A stretch of DNA of 64,000 nt from the NCBI RefSeq assembly GCF_037975245.1, contig NC_092573.1, forward strand, positions 7,674,501-7,738,500, read 5' to 3'. This stretch comes from Apostichopus japonicus (Eukaryota; Echinodermata; Holothuroidea; Aspidochirotida; Stichopodidae). Shown here in pieces: positions 1 through 12,535 of the stretch; position 1 is the stretch's first letter, and the number at the start of each line of letters is the position of its first letter. The position numbers and the translations under genes are program-made. The notes beneath the pieces were generated by a model that ran no database searches, had not been told where the DNA came from, and saw only the letters and a program-made list of their open reading frames with translations.

Positions 1-1123
1 AGACTCTTGCCGATCCCCAGTGGCCATGCCAGGGGATTCAGAGGCAGAAATGCCGGGCCTTGGTGGCTTGAGGCCCAAGTCTAAAAACAAAATGGTGTGC
101 ATTGCACATTGCGTTCCAAAATGACAGGTTCAATATCATCAGAAGAATGGATTAATTGAACCCTATCTTCACTCAAAAGAAAAACTTTGCCCCAAACTCC
201 CGCATATGGTGTGTCTGCTGCACTTTCTTTAGTCCCACCCTTCCACATCTAATCCTTGACCCCAAAGTTCGCAATTTAGGTGTTGCATGGATCACCTGAA
301 ATCACTAATGGTCAGCACTTAAATATATTGTGTTAAGTGCTACTGTTCAATGTTTTCATGTAAAATATGGCAAGGAAGCACTAAGCCAATTGGCATTCTG
401 GATGTACAGTGTGTGATTCCTTGAAGAAGGCCAAAGGAATACATGCATTGTTAATAAAAAGTGTGTGGGTGATGCCTTAGCTGTGTAAACATTCCAACTG
501 AAAACAGCCATGGTGATTAAACTTGACACTTTGTATGTGGATCCAACTTCGGGAATACAAAAACTTTATTGTTTTCTGTGGAGAACAAATGTTGTTTGAT
601 GTCACTACAGGTCAAAATCTGTCAAAGTCTGTAAAGCTTGAACCTATGATATGACACCAATAGTAAAGCTTGGAAGAATTAATTAATTTGCCATACCCAA
701 ATGTGTAATCAAAACAGGTAGTCTTGTGGAGGTCAACTGTCATTTGAGGTCACGAGAGGTCAATGTCTGAAAAGAATCTAAACACAATTGACTCCTATGT
801 TAAAAGCTGGGATGAACTCCAAAATATTTGTAGTGTGTACATTCACCTAAGTGAGTACATGAAATATGTAATCATTTTTGGCTGTAGATGGTCATACAAA
901 AAGGAAATATCACCAGAACATTTTAAAATGTTTATTGCCTTTGACAGATGTCAAAGGTCGCTTCTCGGGCAGGTCAGTATGCATCGTTATCCTTTGTTTC
1001 ATTTTATTTGTTGTACATAAATATGTTTTTTATGTTAGCATGTATTTTCAAAGTTATCTCTGAAGTATTGGGTATCACTTTGACATTTTGGTTAACTCAA
1101 ATATTCTCTCATTTTTTTCACAG
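1..1123. other. Upstream intronic or intergenic sequence
   Basis: No exon could be supported here. The sequence directly precedes the first visible TRIP4-like exon, which enters at phase 1, so at least part of it should be intron of that gene. The upstream half of the ASCH domain and the zinc-finger part of the protein are not visible and probably lie left of the window. Short open frames near 763-1020 have no recognisable family and no convincing splice sites. Confidence 0.4.
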
Positions 1124-3479
1124 AAAATGTCACGTTTCCATCTCAATATCCAACAGGCTGTTTACTTGGATGTGTGGACATGGTAGACTGCTTGGCACAA
1201 GAACAATACAGAGAAAAGGTTAGTAGATTCTCTTTGCAGTGCAGTCTATGTGGTGTCCCATCCTAGGCAAAAGCAATCTGTGTGGTCATGAATGTGTGTA
1301 AATGTGCTACCTTGGCTGGTAATACAATCTACCAATGTGTGGGTTTGGTAAAGTTCATATTGGAATCACCAGAAGTCAAACTCAAACATTATTTAAAGCA
1401 TTATAGCTCAAGTGTACCCTTTGATAAATTTCAAGACATGGTATATAATCTACAGCAGCATAGCTCAAGTGTACCCTTTGATAAATTTCGATACATGGTA
1501 TATCATTTCCTTAGATGAAGTTCTCGTATATGTGGTAAGTCGCAAGCATGTGTTGCATGAAAGAAATATACGAATAACGGTCCACCACAGTGTTGGAAGA
1601 ACTGAATGTTATTGGTGGAGGTCACAGCTCACATGATATCAACAATGGTTGAGTCTTGATAATCTTGTATCTAATGTTGAGTTTGTGTAAATTACTATAA
1701 TATCAGGGTTATTTAAGGCAATGATGGTCTGGTTAGTATATGTCTGCTTTCAGTTCTTCAGTATATGTATATCATTATCCTCAAGATAGTCATTAAATTT
1801 GTGGCCATGTAATTATGTTTTTGTTGAATTGTTAATGTTAATATGAATATTATGATGGAATCTTACACTTTGAAAACAGCACAACAATTATATCATTGAA
1901 ATGTGTTATTAAATGCCACAGATAACCATTGTTATATCATTTCAGTGTAAACTTTGATGGAATGCATCAGAATCATAACTCTTTACAAAATGAAGCTGTT
2001 CAGATGTTGCAAGAATTAAAAAAATCTTTTGTTTTCAGTTTCCAGATGGTGATAGTAATTCTGAATATGTTTTCATTGTTGAAAATCCCAAAGAGCTGAT
2101 ATTAAGATTCCCAATCAAAGGAAGACATAAACTCTGTAAGTATACAACAGTAAATTTGTGTATGGTGGTGGGGCTAGGGGGGAGGGGGCTAGGGGGGCGG
2201 TTCGGGGGTGATAGTAATAGTATTTGTATGGAGGGATATTGGAACTATACTTTGATGAACGGTTACTTTTGTTATTGCTTTAGTAATACATTTATAAAGT
2301 TGTAACCAATAATCAAGATTTAGATGAATAAGTGAGCATCTCAGTGTGGATAGTGTTGTGTATTTTTGAGTTAGCCTTTACTGAGTACATAGCATTATAA
2401 GAAAGTATCACTGATATAGGTCCAATATCTGTATCGGTAAAGCTAGCATCGTTTACCAATAGTTCGCAACCAATCTTGCTTCTTCAAAGCAAACCTGTGT
2501 TTGTCAGAGGTAACTTAAGGCAAGAAAATATTTGGCCTAGAAACCAATCCCAATTCTATGGCATTTCAATGCGATCGAAATCACAATTCGCCGCTCTAAT
2601 TACACAGCAAAGCATGTGGTACAAACATTTCTTGGTAAGAATACACTAACATTGAGGATACTTCATGTACTAGTAGACAGTACTTGCAAATTCAAGTAAA
2701 ATGTAATGTTTTTTTTTTAACAATGCATATTCAGACCTTCAAACAAAACACAGCTCCTACAATAGCCTGCCCAATCCCCCTCCCCGTCCCACTTTACATG
2801 GTGGAACTGACAAATTTCATTCTTGGGAAGACATGCACAGTGCATTGCACTGCACAGTATAAACATTTTTCCCTGTCTGATAACAAATATTTCAAACACA
2901 AAGCAGTTGCCTATGTGGTTAGGCTTAGTTGTCACACCATAGCCATTCAAGGTTAGGATAGTATTTTTAGGTTAAGTGACACCATTGGCATTTTGATGAA
3001 TTAAACATAATGGGATAGTCAAGATTCTTGGTTATAGATATATGCTAAGGTTGTTTCTACATGAAAAAGACCTTTTTTCTGCTTGAGCGGTCAGTTCTGC
3101 AGCATTTCTCCTACGAAGTTGGCCACCGTTCAGTCCCTTCTTTTGTAAAGATTTCCAGCTTTTACTTAGTGTCAGATAGTTAAGTGTGGTTGTTTAATTC
3201 AACTTCATAATGTTATTATTCAAAATTGATAAAATATCATCGTGGCGGGTAGGGTTTTTAAGCCTTTGTTTGGAGTCTTATCAAGAATTCAGTTAGGTGA
3301 GATACATGTTAAGAATACAATACTACTAGAAAACAGCATTGAATGAAGAAATGTTAGTGTCAGTTAAGATTTCTGGCAAGTATTTCAATACGTTCTGTAT
3401 TCATTTTTCAGGGAAAATGGAATCTCAGATTCATAAAGCAGCAAAGAAAGGGTTGAGATCCCCTCAAAGCAACCGATGA
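1124..3479 (+). CDS. TRIP4: TRIP4/ASC-1 homologue, last three exons (C-terminal ASCH domain)
   Basis: Exons are 1124-1218, 2039-2135 and 3412-3479. Each has an AG acceptor with a pyrimidine tract, the first two have GT donors, and the phases fit (0 at the first junction, 1 at the second, making a TGG Trp codon). The spliced peptide reads NVTFPSQYPTGCLLGCVDMV at its start, continues through FPIKGRHKLWK, and ends QIHKAAKKGLRSPQSNR then TGA. This matches the C-terminal half of the ASCH domain of animal TRIP4 (activating signal cointegrator 1), including the PTGCLLGCVD core and the FPIKG..K(I/L)WK block. In other animals TRIP4 is a nuclear coactivator in the ASC-1 complex with ASCC1-3, linked to transcription, alkylation repair and ribosome quality control. 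The ASCH fold is an RNA-binding-type beta-barrel. The introns (1219-2038, 2136-3411) hold no recognised gene; 2170-2210 is G-rich. The stop codon sits at the left edge of the adjacent minisatellite. Confidence 0.88.
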
Positions 3480-4812
3480 TCCCTCGATAAGCATCTGCCG
3501 GTTGCTTAGTGATAGAGAGCTGATTTGACCAGAGCAGACATCCAAGAATACCATTGATACAATTTGAATTGCTTGGCATTTTCCTTTAGAACAGTGACAG
3601 AGATGCTGATGATCCCTTGATAAGCATCTGCCAGTTGCTTAGTGATAGAGAGCTGATTTGACCAGAGCAGACATCCAAGAATACCATTGATACAGTTTGA
3701 ATTGCTTGGCATTTTCCTTTAGAGCAGTGACTGAGCAGCTGATGATCCCTCGATAAGCATCTGCCGGTTGCTTAGTGATAGAGAGCTGATTTGACCAGAG
3801 CAGACATTCAAGAATACCATTGATACAGTTTGAATTGCTTGGCATTTTCCTTTAGTGCAGTGACTGAGCAGCTGATGATCCCTTGATCAGCATCTGCCGG
3901 TTGCTTAGTGATAGAGAGCTGATTTCACCAGAGCAGACATCCAAGAATACCATTGATACAGTTTGAATTGCTTGGCATTTTCCTTTAGAGCAGTGACATA
4001 GATGCTGATGATCCCTTGATAAGCATCTGCCGGTTGCTTAGTGATAGAGAGCTGATTTCATCAGAGCAGACATCCAAGAAAACCACTGATACAGTTTGAA
4101 TTGCTTGGCATTTTCCTTTCGAGCAGTAACAGAGCAGCTGATGATTCCTCTATAAGCATCTGCCGGTTGCTTTGTGATAGAGAGCTGATTTGACCAGAGC
4201 AGACATCCAAGAATACCACTGATACAGTTTGCATTGCTTGGCATTTTCCTTTGGAGCAGTAACAGAGCAGCTGATGATCCCTTGATAAGCATCTGCCGGT
4301 TGCTAAGTGATAGAGAGCTGATTTGACCAGAGCAGACATCCAAGAATACCATTGATACAGTTTGAATTGCTTGGCATTTTCCTTTCGAGCAGTAACAGAG
4401 CAGCTGATGATTCCTCTATAAGCATCTGCCGGTTGCTTTGTGATAGAGAGCTGATTTGACCAGAGCAGACATCCAAGAATACCATTGATACAGTTTGAAT
4501 TGCTTGGCATTTTCCTTTGGAGCAGTGACAGAGCAGCTGATGATCCCTTGATAAGCATCTGCCGGTTGCTTAGTGATAGAGAGCTGATTTGACCAGAGGA
4601 GACATCCAAGAATACCATTGACACAGTTTGAATTGCTTGGCATTTTCCTTTAGAGCAGTGACAGAGATGCTGATGATCCCTTGATAAGCATCTGCCGGTT
4701 GCTTAGTGATAAAGAGCTGATTTGACCAGAGCAGACATCCAAGAAAACCATTGATACAGTTTGAATTGCTTGGCATTTTCCTTTAGTGCAGTGACAGAGA
4801 TGTTGATGCTGA
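3470..4812. repeat. 133-bp minisatellite, about 10 units
   Basis: The landmark GATAAGCATCTGCC recurs at about 3486, 3619, 3752, 3885, 4018, 4151, 4284, 4417, 4550 and 4683, an exact 133-base spacing. Units differ by a few substitutions (for example GATCAGCAT in unit 4 and TCTATAAGC in units 6 and 8). The array starts at the end of the TRIP4-like last exon, so the stop codon lies in the first unit's GATGATCC block. Because 133 is not a multiple of 3, the minus strand shows overlapping open frames in all phases, up to 187 codons. These are repeat artefacts and not a gene. A 9-bp stem (AAGCAACCG with CGGTTGCTT) flanks the stop region in the first unit. Confidence 0.95.
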
Positions 4813-7005
4813 ATAATTCCAAAACAATTAACAGATTTGTTGTATGGGTTTTCTTGTATGTGAAATCCAATAGTAACTTCATAGAGGCACAAGTGATTAC
4901 ATGTTGTGACTAGATGTTATCGCTTTCATTTATACTACATTACGAGATCAACCTGGTTAGTCCTCATTTGGTTGATACCAGGTAAAAATGGGTATCGTGT
5001 GATCTATGAAGTAACCCAAGCTGCCTGCCTTATCTACTCCAGCGGGAGTCAACACAATTAATTCACATCGTAAGTGTGATTTCAGCTTGAGTAAGATAAG
5101 CGAGGGCTAACCAGATTGGACTCCTAATGTATATTTGCTTTGACATGGGTATTACTGTGTTTTCTAAAATGATATAACTTTAAACTGTGATCTGTAATGG
5201 CAGTGATGTCAAAAACAGAAAAAAAATACTACACACATTGACCATGAAAAGGTAGAAAAGGCAAATGGAGGTAAAACTGAGAGATTTAAGCACCTAGTGA
5301 TACTATGACATCACAGAACGACAGCCGGACTTTGAACCAGGATATTTCCCAAATTTTTTTTTTTTTTTTTTTCATTTTCTGTTTCTGTGTGTTTATTATA
5401 CAAGAAAATAATTTCAGCTCAAAGAGAGAATACTTAGATGATTTTAGTTGTTGTAACAGCTGCTTTAAAGAAGTAACAAAGTCCATTTAGATATAGATTG
5501 ATAGAATCAACTCAACTCTGTTATCTGAAGACTTATGGTTTTGGGTTATATAGATGCCTTTTTTTACATTTTAGCTTTGGCTGATTCATGTATGTTTTAC
5601 TTAATGAGAGATGATGGTGTGTGTAGACCATGACTGATTGCATCTTCTGATGTGCTCTAAGATGAACATTCTATAATTGCACAAAACATGGTGAAATAAC
5701 TGCATTATTTTATAAAAACTAAACATCTTACATTCTCAAGGCTTTACATCTGATAAATATAAGCATTTGTCATGTACCCTTTCATAAACAAAACAGTTTT
5801 AAGGAAATTAGTTGTTAAGTCACTAAAAGAGCCTAGAGATGAAAAAATGGTAAGAATTTAAGAAAATACTTTGTACAGAGCAAGTAAACAGAAGCTGGTT
5901 GATCCAATTCCTATCTTGATAACTTGTTCTCTCACTGAGATTTCAAACTAGTTTTCTTCCCCACTATATTTGGATAAGAAACATTTAGCCATAATTTGTG
6001 ATGTCGTACATGAGCAACACATCCAACTGGTCTGTTTGAAGCCGGGTGTAATCTGTTTAGCATGAAGGTGATTTTTTTTGGGCTTTCACTAGTCAACAAA
6101 TGACCAAAACAAACAATATAATGTCAGGGCGAAAAGTGCCGACCAGTAATGCTACAGAAATGTCATCCTGCGACTTTACCTTTGATAGAGAGCTTTAGTA
6201 AGGATTTCAGTTTTGGTAAACCGTGACTTTTTGAACACATTGCCTTAACTATCTGTGTTATCTATCTTGTACGTAACTGGGACAATGGAACAGTTTAACT
6301 CAACTGTTTATTGACCAGATCTGTTTACAAGCTATACAATGGTGTGTGTGTGTGTGAGAATGCATGTGAATCCATTGGCATATAATCATGATAAGTACGC
6401 CATGGTTAATGTTCATGCTTGGATTGTGGATCTTGGTGACTGTTGGTGACAGATGATGGAACGATCTTATTCTTTCCTGATTGAATGGAGAAAATACCCT
6501 GACTTAACATTCTTCCTGCTGAACGACTGACGGTGGAGGTTGGGCATGTCTGACTTGACTGATGCACTCCTGCAACCCACCCTTCCCCCCACTTTCCCCC
6601 TCTCTGATTATCGGGGAATTCCCCTGCCAGACAAGATTATATGTTAACTCAAATGGTAGCATGTACTTCGTTCATAATAAAAACGGGTACTCCATCACAC
6701 TTAGTTTTAAAGGTTTAAATTGGATTAAGGTTAGTGGCCAAATAGCATAGCTTCTACTGTAAAATGTTACGGTTTGGGAATCCAATTGAATTCAAGCAAT
6801 TTTTTAACCTCCTGTTTTTACGGCTTTGGTTCAATTTTGACGTTTTATAGTTTGTTTTGATCATGTATCTATAGAGGCTAGTGAAACATGCAGACAACCA
6901 ATGCAATTCCATATAAAAATAGCTAACCCAATTGTCATATACCCACTAAGTTTTAAGTACATAAAGGTACGGTTTAAGTGGTAGCTTACACGATACCTAC
7001 TGTTC
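4813..7005. other. No gene recognised
   Basis: AT-rich intergenic sequence with a T17-18 tract near 5355 and a short GT run near 6342. A partial inverted similarity (CCTGGTTAGTCCTC near 4950 and GAGGGCTAACCAG near 5102) could be a worn MITE, but no TSD is visible. I see no supported exon. Confidence 0.4.
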
Positions 7006-7190
7006 TCATGCAATGAGCTGGTTGAAGTCCATTATGTTTTCAATCCAGGTTTTAACCGGCCTGCCTCTCCTTGGTACCCCATCTGTCCCTCCTTGCAATA
7101 TAGTGTTTGACAGGCTGTTCTTTTGTCTAATTACATGACCAAACCACTGAAGTTTCCTTCTTTTCACAACTGAAAGGAGGGGTTCCTGCT
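7006..7190 (-). pseudogene. RTE-type LINE 3' coding remnant
   Basis: Read on the minus strand, this gives about 60 codons containing [11 protein letters not shown], then GVPRRGRPVKTWIENI and a TGA stop at 7006-7008. The pattern (K)LxWFGHVxR followed by RRGRPxKxWxxxI is characteristic of the region C-terminal to the reverse transcriptase in RTE-clade and related LINEs. Only this tail is recognisable, with no RT core next to it, so it is a 5'-truncated fossil. Confidence 0.7.
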
Positions 7191-7309
7191 CCCCAATGGA
7201 ACTCCATTATTTGCCATACTTGCTTGTTTGTGGTGTGCGAAGTGTAATGGATCTGGAGAAGGCTCCGGACACAGTTCATTTCAAAAGCACAATTTATATA
7301 TTAGGTAAT

Positions 7310-8654
<1,345 letters not shown>

Positions 8655-9235
8655 GTGTAGAAGGGACATGTCAATTGACATTTTGTCGACCAATACCAAC
8701 TTACCAGAATTAAAAAACCCTGAAAATTAACATTTTGGTACGGTGTGATGCATTAACTCGTCCAAACATCTGAAAACTGACGTTTTGACTACTATATCAT
8801 ACCAACTTATTAAAAAGACAAAAATCTGAAATTTGACGATTTGTCGAGATGCATTAACTCGTCGTAATATCAACTTACAATTTGAAATTTGCGTTTTGTT
8901 GAGATGCATCAACTCGTCTAAGTGGATAATATATGAAGATTGACGTTTTGACGATATTTTACCAGATGTTTGTTATTTTTCAACGATTGGAAGAGTTCAA
9001 TTTCCAGGTTTTTGCAATTTGACGAGTTAATGCAATTCGTCACAACGTCAAATTTCAGATTTTCGTCACTTTGATGAGTTGGTGCATCTCAACAAAACAC
9101 ACTTTTTTAGTTTTTCGTCGCTTTGACGAGTTAGTATATATGATATCGTCAAAACGTCAATTTTCATATTTTTCGTCATCATGACGAGAACTGATGCATC
9201 CCAACAAAACGTCAATATATATGTCCCTTCTACGC
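8655..9235. mobile_element. Foldback (long inverted-repeat) element with internal subrepeats
   Basis: The left end (GTAGAAGGGACAT, about 8657) is the reverse complement of the right end (ATGTCCCTTCTAC, about 9220). Between them the motif GATGCATTAACTCGTC appears in the left half at about 8746, 8850 and 8903, and its complement (GACGAGTTAATGCA and variants) in the right half at about 9018, 9074, 9128 and 9182. The whole can therefore fold into one long imperfect hairpin built from roughly 55-60-bp subrepeats. There is no ORF. It is best described as a foldback or MITE-type DNA element. No clear TSD could be read, so the superfamily is unassigned. Confidence 0.75.
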
Positions 9236-9440
9236 TTCCGTATATAAGACTATATGCGTAAAAGTCTGTTCAAAATGTCGATCAATAACTGAGGTCAGTG
9301 GTGCCATTACTAACAATAGTGAAATATTGTTGGTTTGTGATCATTGTTTGATACACAGCGGGCTTGTTACTATGACGGGTAAGTTGATTTAAATATACTC
9401 ATTGTAAGGTATTATACGGTACCAACTATTTTCTAAATTT

Positions 9441-9560
9441 AATCATCATCATAATCATTATAATGATCATAAATAAAGTCGTGATAATCATAATCGTAAT
9501 AACAGTAATAATAACAATCATCATAATCATATTCTTAATCATAATAATAGTTTCATAATC

Positions 9561-9651
<91 letters not shown>

Positions 9652-9763
9652 AAATGACAACAAAAATAATAATCATAATCATCATAATAATATATCATAA
9701 TAATAATATTAATAATAATAATAATCACATTAATCATAATAATCATAATCATAATAATAAAGC
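9441..9763. repeat. (ATA/TAA)n with (ATC)n microsatellite
   Basis: Imperfect ATC/ATA trinucleotides surround a pure TAA run at about 9558-9650. A 108-codon minus-strand Tyr/Ile-rich frame here is an artefact. Confidence 0.98.
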
Positions 9764-9839
9764 CGTATAGTCACTGTTTGAGGTCCCCTAACCGACTGGA
9801 CTATGGATTCCCATCTGCAAGTTCTTATACCGTCTCTTA

Positions 9840-9988
9840 TGCCGGCGTCACACTGTCCCGAAGTTGACACCAGATGGACACACGATAAAGTAAATGTTCA
9901 AATTCGGCTCTGATCGTAAAAACAATTCAAAATTCCATATTCGTATATGACCATCTGGTGTCAATTTCGGGACAGTGTGACGCCTGCA
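9840..9988. mobile_element. 149-bp MITE, 3-bp TTA TSD (PIF/Harbinger-like)
   Basis: The two ends are about 37-bp inverted repeats with only a few mismatches, sharing GGCGTCACACTGTCCCGAA and TTGACACCAGATGG. The element is flanked by the trinucleotide TTA on both sides (9837-9839 and 9989-9991). A 3-bp T(W)A duplication with long terminal inverted repeats (TIRs) and no coding capacity fits Tourist-type PIF/Harbinger MITEs. The superfamily call rests on TSD size and sequence only. Confidence 0.85.
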
Positions 9989-10410
9989 TTAGTGATCCCA
10001 TTCCAGGATATAATTCTAGAACGCAGGCTATCAATAATTTTTGTCATCACCGTTGTTCATTTTCATACCTCGTAGACATAATCAATTTGTCTATAATACA
10101 CGCATTTGGTACAGACAGTTTTTCTTACCCTTTTCATGTTGTAGCTCCATGCATATCTTTGCAGGTTCTACAGTAGCAGGTAATTCTGATTGTTGCTATG
10201 CTGCTGTACATGGCACTTGCGCCCATTGCTAGTAACTACTGGTCTCGTGTATCATTATCACTACTTGTAGGACACTTTAATATCCTCTCCACGTAGCTAA
10301 GTATATTTCTTCATTCTTTCCTTGAAATTCCTCCATTTTGGGGAGATTGAAGAGTATAGACGGATGGCTGGATGAATGGATCGATGTATCAATGAATGGA
10401 TGTATCGATA

Positions 10411-11208
<798 letters not shown>

Positions 11209-12535
11209 TAACTTCAAGCTACCACTGTAAGTAATATGTATTGTCGATATGTTTAGTAAGTACTACCGTCAGTAAGTTGCATAATTTTGGCGAATGGGCG
11301 GTTGAGGTTAATCAAACAACGGTTCAGTGCATGGTTCCTATCATTTAGAGAGACAGTTTGTGCAAACGGTCTTTAGACTCGATTCTGATTGGCCCGAGTA
11401 ACTGGCGTCATTTCAAATCACCCGTCGAAGACAAAGATCCGTGTTACTCACGTATGTGTTAACATTACAAAAGAAATGATGACAACTGTCTAAACAGTCT
11501 TTATTGTCTTCTTCAGTTCTAAATTTAGCATGGAATGAATAAGTTTCGTTTGTTCTTACAAGTCATGAACTAAGTTTGGCATTATCATAGCTGATTAATG
11601 TAGTTATAAATATAAAAGGAACGTGACGTATACATATCGTGCTTGCTAGGTAATGTAACATTTCCGCCATGCATTGTATAAAAACATAAATAGAAACGAA
11701 GAGTGTTAACAACACGTGCATTGCTTATACATATACATATGCTTATACATATACGGCACAGTACACGCTTACATGCAAAGAAAGACGTGTGTTACTTAAT
11801 ACTTCATAATAAATGCATATACCCGCATAATATGATTTTTATCATTTTCATGAACAAGGTTATAGAATATGAAGGTACTTTTAATGGTACTCTCCATATC
11901 AAGTATTCAAGCTATAAAGTACTCTGACTTACTAACTTACAGTGCACGTATACTCTCTAGTAAGAGTATGGCAGGGCGTACTGCAGCTGCATGGTTGTGT
12001 TGTGGTCCCCAAAAATATTTCATTGAGCCCCACACCAGCGGCACAACCAGAAAGAAAAATAAATAAGGATCTTGACCACCATCCCCAGCCCCACACCCAT
12101 CATTTGCCGGGTGTCATTTGACACTCTATGGAAAATTTACTTTTTCATATGAACAAAATAAATGGAAAATGGTCCTCTGTATATCCATTTGTTGCATACG
12201 TTATCATTATCATATGTATCAATAAATTAAAAACAAGCAAAAACTATACGGACTCGAGTGGAGAGGGAAACATCTTAAATATCTACCAACAAAGAAAGGA
12301 GACTGAAAATCCAAATTAATAGTTTGTAATTACATATAAGCCTACTGCTTTAACTTTTGGCACAAACGTGACCAACGTTTAGTCTTATAGGCTATTGAAA
12401 ATTGATATCAAATGAGGAGTGGAGTTGTGTAATGCAGAGCCAAAACAGCCAAAATTAGTGAATCACTTGGCACTCTGTTGTGTCCTGTGTTCATTTTAAA
12501 ACTTGTTACCTGCACCTCTAATGTTTTATCTACAG

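Noticed and set aside
4061-4624. 187-codon minus-strand open frame (and relatives in 3385-4892)
   Set aside because: It lies entirely within the 133-bp minisatellite. Because 133 is not a multiple of three, all frames stay open by repetition. There is no start context, splice sites or family similarity.
9426-9752. 108-codon Tyr/Ile-rich minus-strand frame
   Set aside because: Produced by (TAA/ATC)n repeats.
11869-11959. Signal-peptide-like exon (MKVLLMVLSISSIQA) with GTAAGA donor as the first exon of the SnoaL-like gene
   Set aside because: It exits at phase 1, but the microexon must be entered at phase 2, so splicing it on breaks the downstream frame. In copy B 18 bp of the hydrophobic part is deleted. 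Not supported as part of this gene.
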